64,000 nucleotides of DNA from JANOYJ01 sp963792485 (GTDB lineage Bacteria > Pseudomonadota > Alphaproteobacteria > Rhizobiales > Rhizobiaceae). The DNA is taken from assembly GCA_963792485.1 (NCBI GenBank), contig CAWBWL010000013.1, positions 248,001 through 312,000 of the forward strand. The letters are read 5' to 3'. Made by a program: the position numbers and the translations under genes. Position 1 is the first letter of the stretch. Every line of letters begins with the position of its first letter. Below, in pieces: positions 7,311 through 16,786 of the stretch. The notes under the pieces are model-generated. The model ran no database searches, had not been told where the DNA came from, and saw nothing but the letters and a program-made list of their open reading frames with translations.

Positions 7311-10049
7311 TCAGGCAAGGGCTACCACATCATTCTCAACGAAAACATCGAACCTGCGCCGGATGGCGTCGATTGTTTCCTGAAGGCAGATGGAAAGCGT
7401 ATCAAGCTGTTGCTTGTCGATAGCTACCCTCTCCTCTACCCGGCGTTCGCTTTCTTCAGCCAGCGCAGACAGGCGCAAGGCGCCCGCGCTGGAACACATC
7501 GACTTCAAGGCGTGCGCAAGCGTCTTGATTTCGGCAGGGCTTGAGCCGGAAACAGACTGCTCAAAGCGCGCAAGGGCTAAGGGTGCATGCTCTTCAAATA
7601 GGCTGAAGATTCTGCGGGCGGCGGCACCGCCATTACGCCTGGAAAGTGTGTCGATCATCGACATTGTCTGTGGATCCAGCAAGGGAAGCTGCATTGTCTC
7701 AGCTTTGCGGAAGCCTGTCTTGCCCTCGGAAGAGGTGGCAAGGGCACCGGAAAGCTTGTTGGGCAAAAGACGAACAATTGTCGCTGCAAGAGCCGGAATT
7801 GTGAATGGCTTCATCACGTAGTCATCCATTCCAGCAAGCTTCCAGTCTTCCCCGGCGGCCCCTTCCGCATATGCGGTCAAGGCGACAATGGGCAACCGCG
7901 CATTGGTCTCTTCGCCTCGCCACTGCCGTGTTGCAGTAAAGCCATCCATAACCGGCATGGAGCAATCCATGAATACAATGTCAAAACTGTTTTGACGCAT
8001 CTGTATCAACGCCTCTGTGCCGTCGTTGGCGAGACCGATACGCGCGCCCATATTCGTCAGGGCCTCCTGCAGGACTTCGCGGTTGACTGGATTGTCGTCG
8101 ACAACAAGTGCATTGAGGCCTCTGAAATCCGGAAGCGCATGCCCTTGAAGCGATTGCTCAGACCGCGCCGGGAACAGCTGCACGTCTCCAGATCGCAATG
8201 CTTGGCCGATTTTGCGGAAATCGGATCGGTTCAGCGGAAATGAAAGTTCGCGATCATGGGAATGCGCCGGGAACTGCGGGTCGTTCTTCGAGGCAAGGTC
8301 ATGGGGCGTGAGCTTTAGGACCGGACAATTAATGCGCGTTCGCCCAATCACGTTGTCTTCTGACAGGATCAGATCAAGCTGCGTCTGAGCAACGGCTGAA
8401 TCAAAGTCAATGACCATGGCTCCCATGCGCTGCAGCATCGCCCGCAGTGCATCGGCATGTATGCGCTCGCGCTGGGAAATGGCAATGCGCTTGCCTGAGA
8501 GAACCGGCATGGACTCGCCTTGTTCCTCGACGGCTAGTGAAAGTTTGACGGTAAAGGTCGATCCCGTACCTTCCAGACTGTCTACGGAGATGGAACCCCG
8601 CATGGCTTCCACAAGACGTTTTGAAATCGCCAGACCGAGCCCGGTGCCGCCAAAGCGCCGTGTGATGCTTTGGTCAGCTTGCGCAAATCGCTCAAACACA
8701 TGCGAGAGTTTTTCACTTGCAATGCCTATGCCGGTGTCCTGCACGCGTATTGTCAGATGAGCCATGGCATTATGCGCGCCAATGGCCGCTGCCACATTAA
8801 TCGACACGCCGCCTGTCTCCGTGAACTTCAGGGCATTATTGACAAGATTGGTCACGATCTGGGTTAAACGCGTTGCGTCGCCAAGGAGCTTGGCCGGAAC
8901 GTTGGGATTGATGGTGTAGGTGAGCGCAAGCTGTTTCTCGCGGGCGCGCTCGGCGAACAACCCGGTCACGTCCTCAATCAGCGGGTCAATCGAGAACGGC
9001 GCATTTTCGAGGTCGAGGCGACCTGACTCGATCTTGCTCAGGTCGAGCATGTCGTTGATGATCGACAAAAGATTGCGTCCGGAACGGTTGATGATTTCCG
9101 CGTAACGCAGATGGCGCGGCCCCAATGGCGCTGCGGCAAGCATTTCGGCCATCACCATCATGCCGTTCATGGGCGTGCGGATTTCATGGCCCACCATTGC
9201 CAGGAATTCCGACTTGGTGGCATTTGCCCGTTCCGCCGCCTCTTTCGCTTCGACGAGATCGGATGTGCGCTCTGCTACCGTCTGTTCAAGCGTGTCGCGA
9301 TGTGCCTCCAGGCGCGCGTCGCGTTCCGCGATGCGGTCAAGCATGTCATTGAATGCTCCCACAAGCACACCAACCTCGTCATTCCGGCTTTTCTCCAGCC
9401 TTTTGTTCAAGTCAATGCGTTCGCCAATGCCGGCGAAGGATTGTGACAATTCCCGCAGCGGGCCGGTGATGCTGTGCACTCGCCGGAACGCCACAGAGAA
9501 TGCCAGGCCAATTCCCAGAATGGACAAGAGGAGCGCGAGCTGGACCCTGTGACCGAAGTCCCGCCGTATCCAGCCAATGCTGGATTGCAGCGAAACGCTT
9601 CCAATCAGCAGTCCGCCGTCACGGACCGGCACCCCAACAGTCAAGTGATCCAAAAAAAACATGTTCTGAACCGTGACCTCAGAAAGTTTGGCTCGGCTCT
9701 CATCCAGAATGGCGCCTCCGCCCATTTCTGCAATCAGCTGCCCGTGCAGATCACGCACAGCGATATGTTGGACATGAGCGATGTTTTTGATGCCACGCAG
9801 TGCATCGCGAACTTTGGCCGCATCCGACCGCGCTGCCGGTCCTGACACCGCCGCAGCAAAAACCGATGCGGTGTTTTCCAGACGCATCCTTTCCGCGTCC
9901 ATGCTTTGACGGAAATCCGCAAAAAGGAAGGCGAGAACCGTGAGCATCGTGCAAGCGAACACCATCGCCGCCATCATCAATGACATGCGCGCTCTGATCG
10001 AATTATGCGCCAGGGTCAGTTTCACTGTCTCGTCTCCACCCGTCATCAT
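7311..10049 (-). CDS. Hybrid histidine kinase with receiver and HPt domains
   Basis: Membrane sensor kinase, 912 residues from the ATG at 10049. Order: membrane helix (about 22-45); periplasmic sensor (46-168, CHASE8-like by pattern); second helix (about 169-188); HAMP (190-245); coiled coil; HisKA with phospho-acceptor His288 in GHEIRTP; ATPase domain with N-box (NLVNNALKF), DTGIGI and GGTGLGL; a receiver-like segment at about 518-620 with no acidic pocket or phospho-acceptor; a complete receiver (645-765) with Asp695 in FMDCSMP and a KP lysine; and a C-terminal HPt domain with His847 in AHALKS. This is a full His-Asp-His relay in one chain. It is divergent from the receiver-EAL protein, its probable output partner. 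The frame is open further upstream, but that part overlaps the divergent gene. Confidence 0.88.
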   Translation of the reverse strand: MMTGGDETVKLTLAHNSIRARMSLMMAAMVFACTMLTVLAFLFADFRQSMDAERMRLENTASVFAAAVSGPAARSDAAKVRDALRGIKNIAHVQHIAVRDLHGQLIAEMGGGAILDESRAKLSEVTVQNMFFLDHLTVGVPVRDGGLLIGSVSLQSSIGWIRRDFGHRVQLALLLSILGIGLAFSVAFRRVHSITGPLRELSQSFAGIGERIDLNKRLEKSRNDEVGVLVGAFNDMLDRIAERDARLEAHRDTLEQTVAERTSDLVEAKEAAERANATKSEFLAMVGHEIRTPMNGMMVMAEMLAAAPLGPRHLRYAEIINRSGRNLLSIINDMLDLSKIESGRLDLENAPFSIDPLIEDVTGLFAERAREKQLALTYTINPNVPAKLLGDATRLTQIVTNLVNNALKFTETGGVSINVAAAIGAHNAMAHLTIRVQDTGIGIASEKLSHVFERFAQADQSITRRFGGTGLGLAISKRLVEAMRGSISVDSLEGTGSTFTVKLSLAVEEQGESMPVLSGKRIAISQRERIHADALRAMLQRMGAMVIDFDSAVAQTQLDLILSEDNVIGRTRINCPVLKLTPHDLASKNDPQFPAHSHDRELSFPLNRSDFRKIGQALRSGDVQLFPARSEQSLQGHALPDFRGLNALVVDDNPVNREVLQEALTNMGARIGLANDGTEALIQMRQNSFDIVFMDCSMPVMDGFTATRQWRGEETNARLPIVALTAYAEGAAGEDWKLAGMDDYVMKPFTIPALAATIVRLLPNKLSGALATSSEGKTGFRKAETMQLPLLDPQTMSMIDTLSRRNGGAAARRIFSLFEEHAPLALARFEQSVSGSSPAEIKTLAHALKSMCSSAGALRLSALAEESERRVEERVAIDKQQLDTLSICLQETIDAIRRRFDVFVENDVVALA

Positions 10050-10158
10050 ATCGTATGTCAGCAAACGGGCGCTTAAGCCGTTGCCGAAAGTTTTGCAGTG
10101 CGCGTTAACCTCACATTTCACAGGTGGAGGTAAACTCTGCGGTTTCAGGCGCTGGACC

Positions 10159-11340
10159 ATGTCGCAAAGGCCATCATTCGAATCCGCTCTCATTGTCGAG
10201 GACGATCCCGTCTTTGCAGCCTTCACCGAGGCGCTGCTGGTGGAAGCCGGCTGCAGAATAGTGACCACGGCCCTCAACGAGATGGAATTCCGCACGATCC
10301 TGTCCGCTGGCGCGAATCAGGATCTGGTAATTCTTGACCTCAATATGCCGGCACTTGATGGTCTTGCCGCCATGCGCCTTCTGGCAGACCAAGGCTTTGG
10401 GGGACAGATTGCCCTGGTGAGCGGCGCGCAAACGGCAATTGTCGAAGCTGCGGCGAATCTTGCCCGCTTATTTCAGCTCAATCTTGCTGGAACGCTCATC
10501 AAGCCACTGCGCTCAGGGGATATTGAATCTCTATTTCGTCAAACCAAAGGCGCTGGCGGAGGGGCGAATGCAGGACTGCGGCAGATCAAGTCCGAAGCCG
10601 GCGTCCTGCCAATGCCGCTCGTTCCGGTCTATCAGCCAAAGTTTGCCAGTGATGGCTCCCTCATACTCGGCGCTGAAGCGCTCATGCGCGTCTTGCTGGA
10701 TGATGGAAAGCTTGGTGCGCCTGGCGACTATCTCGCCATGCTCGTTGAGACTGGCATACTTGGCGACGCGACACTGGGTTTCCTGGACTCAGTCCTGAAC
10801 GACATGCAGTCTTGGCAGAACTCTGGACCGAGCGGTCCAATATCGGTCAACGTCCCCGCGCCGCTCCTCGAAGCGGAAGGCTATATGCAGCATTTTACGC
10901 AGGTCTTGCGCGGGCGCGGTGTCTTGCCTTCCGCCATCACAATAGAAGTGACTGAAACGGCTGTGCCGCGCGATCTTCCGTCATTTGTCGAAATCGCAAC
11001 GCGGCTGCGCATGGCGGGTTTCGGTCTCGCTCTTGATGATTACGGAACGGGCATGTCGAATTATGACGTGTTGCGCCTGTGTCCCTTCACCGAGTTGAAG
11101 ATTGACCGGAGCGTGGTTCAAGCCGCCACGCATGACGCACTGGCGTGTGGCTTTATCGGAAATTGTGTTGCCATTGGCCGCACACTGAATTTGAAGATTG
11201 TGGCCGAGGGGGTGGAAACCGAAGAGCAGGCCACAGCGATGCGGCGGCTCGGCGTGAACATCATTCAAGGGTATCTCTACAGCCACCCGCTGACGAGCGA
11301 GGCGTATGCCGGATTGATGCGCTCTGCCGTAGCGGCTTGA
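10159..11340 (+). CDS. Receiver-EAL c-di-GMP phosphodiesterase response regulator
   Basis: Response regulator of 393 residues: receiver (1-125) with the acidic pair in VEDD, phospho-acceptor Asp60 (VILDLNMP) and Lys115, then an EAL domain (about 150-390). The catalytic set appears complete: EAL at 173-175, Asn231, Glu263 in EVTE, Asp293-Asp294 in LDDYGTG, Lys314 in LKIDR, Glu350 in AEGVETEEQ and Gln370 in QGY. It should hydrolyse c-di-GMP when phosphorylated. I chose the ATG at 10159; the longer frame from 9940 would overlap the divergent kinase. The 109-base gap to that kinase must hold both promoters. Confidence 0.88.
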   Translation: MSQRPSFESALIVEDDPVFAAFTEALLVEAGCRIVTTALNEMEFRTILSAGANQDLVILDLNMPALDGLAAMRLLADQGFGGQIALVSGAQTAIVEAAANLARLFQLNLAGTLIKPLRSGDIESLFRQTKGAGGGANAGLRQIKSEAGVLPMPLVPVYQPKFASDGSLILGAEALMRVLLDDGKLGAPGDYLAMLVETGILGDATLGFLDSVLNDMQSWQNSGPSGPISVNVPAPLLEAEGYMQHFTQVLRGRGVLPSAITIEVTETAVPRDLPSFVEIATRLRMAGFGLALDDYGTGMSNYDVLRLCPFTELKIDRSVVQAATHDALACGFIGNCVAIGRTLNLKIVAEGVETEEQATAMRRLGVNIIQGYLYSHPLTSEAYAGLMRSAVAA

Positions 11341-11411
11341 AATTGGCGGATCATAAAATTCGCAGTGATTACTTTAACGGTTCATAACGCCTTTGCCGCT
11401 AGACTAATGAC

Positions 11412-12683
11412 ATGTTTTATCGGAGATTCCGTTCGGCCCTCCTGAATTGCCTGCGCGATCGCAGCGGCAACTTTGCACTTATGACCGCCGTTCTGGCCCC
11501 GGTTATGCTCGGGCTGACCGGCGGCCTTGTTGATCTTTACGTTTATCAGAATCAGCAGGCGCTGATGAAAACCGCTGCGGATTTTGCGGCGCTGGCCGCA
11601 GCCAAGGAAGCCTCGTTGAAGGGCTGGTCTGCCCAGACCGCGCGTGAGGTTGCCGATTCCATCATCAGGGCAAATGTTGAGGGCAAGGCGTTCTCCGACG
11701 GGACTTCCTTCGGAGTGGATGTGCTTGTCGATGAGGCCGCCAAAAGCGTTGAAGTTATTCTGGAAATGAACCAGCACAGCTTCTTCGTTCTGGGTTATTT
11801 CAGGAACGACCCGCAAATTCGTGTCAACTCGACCGCCCGGGCAGTGGGTGAGACGAGCCTTTGCGTCATCGGGCTTGATCCAGCGAGCGCTTCGACAATC
11901 AAGCTTTCCGGCGAAGCAAAATTGACGGCGCCGGGCTGTGCGGTCCAGTCTAATTCAACGTCCACCGATGGCCTTGCCTCCATTGACGAGGCGGTTTTGG
12001 CTGCCGCCGTAACCTGTTCTTCCGGCGGCTATTCCGGCGCACCACGCAACTACGCAAAAGCCCCGACGACTGATTGCACCGCCATAGAAGACCCACTGTC
12101 TTCCCGTACTACGGCCGACTTCAAGAAGTGCGATTACACTAACACAGTTGTCAAGAAGATGACGGCAACCCTCCAACCCGGAACCTATTGCGGTGGCATA
12201 TTGGTCGATAACAACGCGTTTGTGACGTTTGCGCCCGGAAATTACATCATTAAGGACGGTCAACTGCGCACGCGCAACAGCGGTGAAGCCGTTGGAGATG
12301 GCGTGAGCTTCTACTTCACAGGCAAGGATGCGAGATTCAACTTCGACGGAACTTCAATCGTGGATTTCAAGGCGCCGGAAACGGGGCCGATGGCCGGCTT
12401 GCTCTTCTTCGAAGATCCCGCCTCGCCTGAAGGAACAATCTTCGAGGTCTCGGCCAAGCGCGCTGCCAACTTGCTCGGAACCATCTATCTGCCGAAAGGC
12501 ACATTGAAGGTGCATGCCAAGAACAAGATTGCAGAGTCCTCGGCTTACACGGTCATCGTCGCAAGGATGATCGATATCGGAAATCTGGCGGACATGGTCA
12601 TCAACTCAAACTATGCGGCATCCGCCGTTCCCGTTCCTGACGGGCTCGGACCGTCAAAGTCGACGATCACCCTGACCGACTGA
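11412..12683 (+). CDS. TadG-like pilus-assembly / envelope protein
   Basis: 423 residues. The N-terminus is typical of TadE/TadG-like proteins: a charged start (LRDRSGNFALMTAVLAP), one membrane helix (about 22-45), then a conserved stretch rich in Ala (QQALMKTAADFAALAAAKEA). The remainder is a secreted domain with several cysteines (CVIGLDP, TCSSGGY, GTYCGG) of a kind often found in stand-alone rhizobial TadG-like proteins. No other tad or cpa genes are nearby. It follows the EAL regulator by 71 bases on the same strand, so surface attachment under c-di-GMP control is a reasonable inference but no more than that. Confidence 0.65.
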   Translation: MFYRRFRSALLNCLRDRSGNFALMTAVLAPVMLGLTGGLVDLYVYQNQQALMKTAADFAALAAAKEASLKGWSAQTAREVADSIIRANVEGKAFSDGTSFGVDVLVDEAAKSVEVILEMNQHSFFVLGYFRNDPQIRVNSTARAVGETSLCVIGLDPASASTIKLSGEAKLTAPGCAVQSNSTSTDGLASIDEAVLAAAVTCSSGGYSGAPRNYAKAPTTDCTAIEDPLSSRTTADFKKCDYTNTVVKKMTATLQPGTYCGGILVDNNAFVTFAPGNYIIKDGQLRTRNSGEAVGDGVSFYFTGKDARFNFDGTSIVDFKAPETGPMAGLLFFEDPASPEGTIFEVSAKRAANLLGTIYLPKGTLKVHAKNKIAESSAYTVIVARMIDIGNLADMVINSNYAASAVPVPDGLGPSKSTITLTD

Positions 12684-12739
12684 GATCAGGACTCGAAACT
12701 CCGGCTTTGTCCGCCTTATTCCATTTCGATCCCTTGACT

Positions 12740-12753
12740 GGAATGTTCATTCC
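12740..12753. promoter_or_regulatory. IolR operator, GGAA-N6-TTCC
   Basis: GGAATGTTCATTCC is an exact GGAA-N6-TTCC palindrome, 42 bases before the iolR start. That motif is the reported IolR site in Sinorhizobium. Its position suggests autoregulation of iolR. Confidence 0.65.
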
Positions 12754-12795
12754 ATTTCAATTGGCAAATAAGCCAAATGCGTGGAAAGTGAACAG

Positions 12796-13623
12796 ATGAA
12801 GCCGCCGCGCGACTATCAGAACCTCAAGGCGCTGATCATTGAGAACAGCGACGCACTGCCCAAGCGACTGCGGCAGGTGGCGGTGTTTGCGCTCGAAAAC
12901 CCCGATGACATCGCCTTTGGAACCGCAGCCTCCATCGCCGAACGCGCCGATGTGCAGCCATCAACGCTGGTGCGATTCGCCCAAAGCATCGGCTATCAAG
13001 GCTTTTCGGATTTGCAGGCAGTCTTCCGTGCGCGGCTCCGTGAACGTGGATCGACCTATGAGGAGCGCCTTGATGCGCTGTCGGACACGTTCGGGCGTGA
13101 GGGCGGCAATTCAATTCTGACAGGCGTGATCGCAGCGGCCGGTACCTCAATCGATTCCTTGTCAGCCACGATCAAGGCCGACGATTTCAACAATGCGGTC
13201 CGGCTACTAGGAAAGGGCGAGACGATCTATCTGCTTGCGCAGCGCCGTTCATTTCCAATTACCAGCTATCTCGCCTATATGTTCGGCAAGCTCAAAGTGC
13301 GCACGCAGCTGGTTTCATCGCCTTTCGGCGTAGAGTTTGAGCAGATGGCCTTTGCCACGAAGAAAGACGCGGCCATCGCGATTTCCTTCTCACCTTACGC
13401 CTCACTCACTATTGACCACGCCGAAGCGCTGAAAGCGGCGGGCGTGCCGATCGTCTGCATCACTGACAGCGCCTTCTCGCCCTTGGTCGGCCTGTCCGAT
13501 CTGTGGTTTGAAGTCGCGGAAAGCGATTTTGGCGGTTTCCGCTCGCTGTCAGCTACCATGGCGCTCGCAACGGCACTTGCAATCGGAATCGGCGAAGAGC
13601 GGCGCTTGCCCAAAAACAAATAG
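12796..13623 (+). CDS. iolR: RpiR-family repressor of myo-inositol genes, IolR-like
   Basis: MurR/RpiR-family regulator of about 275 residues. The N-terminal HTH_6 domain spans residues 1-75 (KRLRQVAVFALENPDDIAF, then the recognition region ADVQPSTLVRFAQSIGYQGFSDLQ), followed by a SIS sugar-phosphate-binding domain (from about residue 120). I start at the ATG at 12796, which has GGAAAG upstream, rather than the GTG at 12781. It sits beside convergent idhA and close to iolC, as IolR does in rhizobia, and an exact copy of the rhizobial IolR motif lies in its promoter. The effector is expected to be an inositol catabolite (2-keto-myo-inositol or a phosphorylated product). Confidence 0.8.
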   Translation: MKPPRDYQNLKALIIENSDALPKRLRQVAVFALENPDDIAFGTAASIAERADVQPSTLVRFAQSIGYQGFSDLQAVFRARLRERGSTYEERLDALSDTFGREGGNSILTGVIAAAGTSIDSLSATIKADDFNNAVRLLGKGETIYLLAQRRSFPITSYLAYMFGKLKVRTQLVSSPFGVEFEQMAFATKKDAAIAISFSPYASLTIDHAEALKAAGVPIVCITDSAFSPLVGLSDLWFEVAESDFGGFRSLSATMALATALAIGIGEERRLPKNK

Positions 13624-13652
13624 CGCGCCGCTCCCAAGTCCGTTGAACCGCT

Positions 13653-14642
13653 CTATCCGACTCGAACCGGCTTGCCGGTTTCGTGCGATCTTTGCGCAGC
13701 GTCGGCAAGGACCAGCGCTTGCAAACCGTCAAAGCCGCTCGGATTTGGCTTCTTCTTCTTGGTCACGGCGTCAATAAACGCGTTCAGCTCATTGCGGTAC
13801 GCCGCGTCATAGCGCTCCAGGAAGAAGTTCTGAACAGGATCAGCGGCAATGCCGCTCTTGGAGGCGAACTTGACTGTTGTTTCCAACACATTGCCGGCCG
13901 TCAGCAAGCCCTTGGAGCCATGCACTTCAATGCGCTGGTCATAGCCGTAGGTGGCGCGGCGCGAACAGGAGATCTGGCAGATTTTGCCGGAAGCAGTCTT
14001 CAAAAGGACCGCCGCCGTGTCGACATCGCCCGCTTTGCCGATCTCCGGATCGACGATTGATGAGGCCACGGCGTGAACCTCCACCGGCTCTTCGCCCAGG
14101 AGAAAACGCGCCATGTCGAGATCATGGATCATCATGTCGCGGAACAGGCCTCCGGACGTTGCGATGTAGGAAAGCGGCGGCGCGCCGGGATCGCGGGAGA
14201 GGATTGTAACCAGCTCGACATTGCCTACCACGCCCGCGTCAATCCGGGACTTCAGCGCGCTGAAGTTAGGGTCGAAGCGCCGGTTGAAACCCACCATCAG
14301 CATGGCGCCGGCGTCTTCAACGATTTTCAGCGTCTTCTTTACGCGCTTGGAATCAAGATCGACTGGCTTTTCGCAAAAGATCGCCTTGCCGGCCTTTGCT
14401 GCCCGTTCAATAAAATCGGCGTGGGTGGTGGTTGGCGTGCAAATCATCACTGCATCAATGTCTTTCGACGAGAAAATGGCGTCGATTTCCCGGATTTGAG
14501 CGCCGGTAGCCGCCGCCAGCGACTCTGCCGCCTTTGGAAATGGATCAGCAATTGCGACCAGTGTGGATTTCGGCGAAGACGCCGCATTGCGTCCGTGAAT
14601 TTGGCCAATGCGGCCAGCCCCCAAGAGCCCGAACCGTAACAT
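13653..14642 (-). CDS. idhA: Inositol 2-dehydrogenase
   Basis: NAD-dependent myo-inositol 2-dehydrogenase, about 329 residues, GFO/IDH/MocA family: myo-inositol to scyllo-inosose, the first step of inositol breakdown. The Rossmann motif GAGRIGQIH is at the N-terminus, the EKP catalytic-lysine motif reads FCEKPVDLD, and the Asp/His pair is in MMIHDLDMARF. I chose the ATG at 14642 because GGAGAG lies six bases upstream; an in-frame ATG at 14654 is less well placed. It converges with iolR and diverges from iolC across a 157-base gap holding two degenerate IolR-like palindromes. A scyllo-inositol dehydrogenase is the main alternative. Confidence 0.85.
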   Translation of the reverse strand: MLRFGLLGAGRIGQIHGRNAASSPKSTLVAIADPFPKAAESLAAATGAQIREIDAIFSSKDIDAVMICTPTTTHADFIERAAKAGKAIFCEKPVDLDSKRVKKTLKIVEDAGAMLMVGFNRRFDPNFSALKSRIDAGVVGNVELVTILSRDPGAPPLSYIATSGGLFRDMMIHDLDMARFLLGEEPVEVHAVASSIVDPEIGKAGDVDTAAVLLKTASGKICQISCSRRATYGYDQRIEVHGSKGLLTAGNVLETTVKFASKSGIAADPVQNFFLERYDAAYRNELNAFIDAVTKKKKPNPSGFDGLQALVLADAAQRSHETGKPVRVG

Positions 14643-14671
14643 TTTTCTCTCCATGATCAGAATTCAAAAAT

Positions 14672-14715
14672 AGAACATACATTCCGAATTGACAATTAAT
14701 CAGAATTTATGTTTC
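14672..14715. promoter_or_regulatory. Two degenerate IolR-like palindromes, idhA-iolC intergenic
   Basis: AGAACATACATTCC (14672-14685) and AGAATTTATGTTTC (14702-14715) both fit GGAA-N6-TTCC with one and two mismatches. They are 30 bases apart (about three helical turns), centred between the divergent idhA and iolC starts, so one repressor pair could control both promoters. Confidence 0.4.
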
Positions 14716-14799
14716 ATTTCAAGTTCCAATTAGACGGAGCGTTTCAGGTCCGTCCAGTAGAATTATCGCCTGCCGAAGAGCGGGATGAAGGATTGCATC

Positions 14800-16722
14800 A
14801 TGTCTCTCAACTCCAAGCCGGTTCTTGATGTGATTTCCATCGGCAGATCGTCCGTTGACCTCTATGGGCAGCAAATCGGGTCACGTCTGGAAGACATTTC
14901 GTCCTTCTCCAAATCCGTAGGCGGCTGCCCAGCCAATATCGCCATCGGCACGGCCCGGCTTGGCCTGAAGTCCGCGCTCATCACCAAAGTCGGCAATGAG
15001 CAGATGGGCCGCTACATCCGCGAACAGTGCGCCCGCGAGGGCGTGGCGACGGACGGAATCTTGACCGACCCCGGGCGCTTGACGGCACTGGTGCTTCTGG
15101 CCGTGGAAGAAGAGGGTGTTTCGCCAATGATCTTTTACCGGTCTGATTGCGCCGACATGGCGCTGACCGAGGATGACATTGACGAAAACTTCATTGCCTC
15201 CTCGCACTCCGTGCTTGTCTCGGGCACGCATTTTTCCAAGCCCAATGTCGAAGCGGCGCAGCGCAGGGCCATCGGTATTGCCAAAGCCAATGGACGGAAA
15301 GTGGTGTTCGATATCGACTACCGGCCGAACCTGTGGGGACTTGCCGGGCATGAAGCCGGATTTGAGCGTTATGTGAAATCGGATCATGTGTCTGGAAAAC
15401 TCAAGACAGTGCTTGCCGATTGCGATCTGGTGGTCGGAACGGAAGAGGAAGTGCTGATCGCCTCTGGAGAAAGCGATCTTCTGGCTGCGTTGAAGACCAT
15501 CCGTTCGTTGTCAAAGGCGACAATCGTTTTGAAGCGTGGCGCCAAGGGCTGTATTGTTTATGACGGTCCCATTTCCGATGATCTAGAAGATGGCATTGTC
15601 GGCGATGGCTTCCCGATCGAGGTCTATAATGTGCTTGGCGCGGGCGATGCTTTCATGTCTGGCCTGTTGCGCGGCTGGCTGCGCGGCGAGCCGCACAAGA
15701 CCTCGGCCACATGGGCAAACGCCTGCGGCGCCTTCGCCGTTTCCCGGCTTTTGTGCTCGCCGGAATATGCGACGTGGGACGAGCTGCAGCATTTCCTGAA
15801 CAGCGGTTCAAAACATCTTGCGCTGCGCAAGGACGAGGATTTGAGCCATATACATTGGGCCACGACCCGCAGGACCGGCGATATCCCGCTCCTGATGGCG
15901 CTTGCCATTGATCACCGCTCACAACTCGAAGACGCCGCCCGCAAGGTCGGCGCGGATGACTCTCGCATTGCGGATTTTAAAGTTCTGGCCGTCAAGGCCG
16001 CGGCGCAGGTTTCTGCCGGACGACCCGGTTACGGCATGCTGATTGACGAAAAATATGGGCGCAAGGCCTTTGAGCATGCGGCGAAGCAGAAGTTTGACTG
16101 GATCGGCCGTCCGGTCGAGCGACCGGGCTCCCGACCGTTGCGGTTTGAGTTTAGCCAGGACATTGGTTCCGAGCTGATAGACTGGCCGCTCTCGCACACG
16201 ATCAAGTGCCTGTGCTTCTACCATCCAGACGATCCTGAAGCCTTGAAACTCGAGCAGCAGGAAAAACTGCGCACCCTGTTTGACGCGTCCCGTCGCGTGG
16301 GGCGTGAGCTCTTGGTGGAAGTTATTGCTGGAAAGCACGGCACGCTTGATGAGCACACCATTGAGCGGTCGCTCACCGAGCTTTACGATCTTGGCATCCG
16401 GCCTGACTGGTGGAAGCTTGAGCCGCAGTCGAAGATCGCGGCCTGGCGCAATATCGAGCGGGTCATCCGGACCCGCGATCCGTATTGTAGGGGCGTGGTG
16501 CTGCTCGGTCTCGAAGCGCCGCATAATGAGCTTGAGGCAGCTTTCGCGGCGACGGCGGATGTCGACGTGGTCAAGGGCTTTGCAATCGGCCGCACGATAT
16601 TCGCCGAGGCGGCTCAAAATTGGCTGGCGGGCGCCATCACCGATGACCAGGCCGTCGGCGACATGGCGGACAAGTTTGAACGGCTGACCAATGCCTGGCG
16701 GCGCGCGCGCAAGCTGGATTAG
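14800..16722 (+). CDS. iolC: 5-dehydro-2-deoxygluconokinase with C-terminal DUF2090 domain
   Basis: 640 residues. The N-terminal half is a PfkB-type sugar kinase (substrate region SVGGCPANIAIGTARLG; catalytic GAGDAF motif near residue 285), which phosphorylates 2-deoxy-5-keto-D-gluconate. The C-terminal half (from about 365, LLMALAIDHRSQLEDAA) is DUF2090, a TIM-barrel domain resembling class I aldolases, which is fused to IolC in many alphaproteobacteria. I chose the ATG at 14800 for its AAGGA seven bases upstream; another ATG lies at 14785. In other rhizobia iolD and iolE follow, but here a small DUF3329-like gene and iolB come next. The DUF2090 half might supply the following aldol cleavage; that is not proven. 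Confidence 0.87.
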   Translation: MSLNSKPVLDVISIGRSSVDLYGQQIGSRLEDISSFSKSVGGCPANIAIGTARLGLKSALITKVGNEQMGRYIREQCAREGVATDGILTDPGRLTALVLLAVEEEGVSPMIFYRSDCADMALTEDDIDENFIASSHSVLVSGTHFSKPNVEAAQRRAIGIAKANGRKVVFDIDYRPNLWGLAGHEAGFERYVKSDHVSGKLKTVLADCDLVVGTEEEVLIASGESDLLAALKTIRSLSKATIVLKRGAKGCIVYDGPISDDLEDGIVGDGFPIEVYNVLGAGDAFMSGLLRGWLRGEPHKTSATWANACGAFAVSRLLCSPEYATWDELQHFLNSGSKHLALRKDEDLSHIHWATTRRTGDIPLLMALAIDHRSQLEDAARKVGADDSRIADFKVLAVKAAAQVSAGRPGYGMLIDEKYGRKAFEHAAKQKFDWIGRPVERPGSRPLRFEFSQDIGSELIDWPLSHTIKCLCFYHPDDPEALKLEQQEKLRTLFDASRRVGRELLVEVIAGKHGTLDEHTIERSLTELYDLGIRPDWWKLEPQSKIAAWRNIERVIRTRDPYCRGVVLLGLEAPHNELEAAFAATADVDVVKGFAIGRTIFAEAAQNWLAGAITDDQAVGDMADKFERLTNAWRRARKLD

Positions 16723-16786
16723 GGTGTTTGCGGCAGCGGGGAGTTCCGATAGGCTTGGGTCCGTAGTCAAAGAAGGCGGTGAGGCC

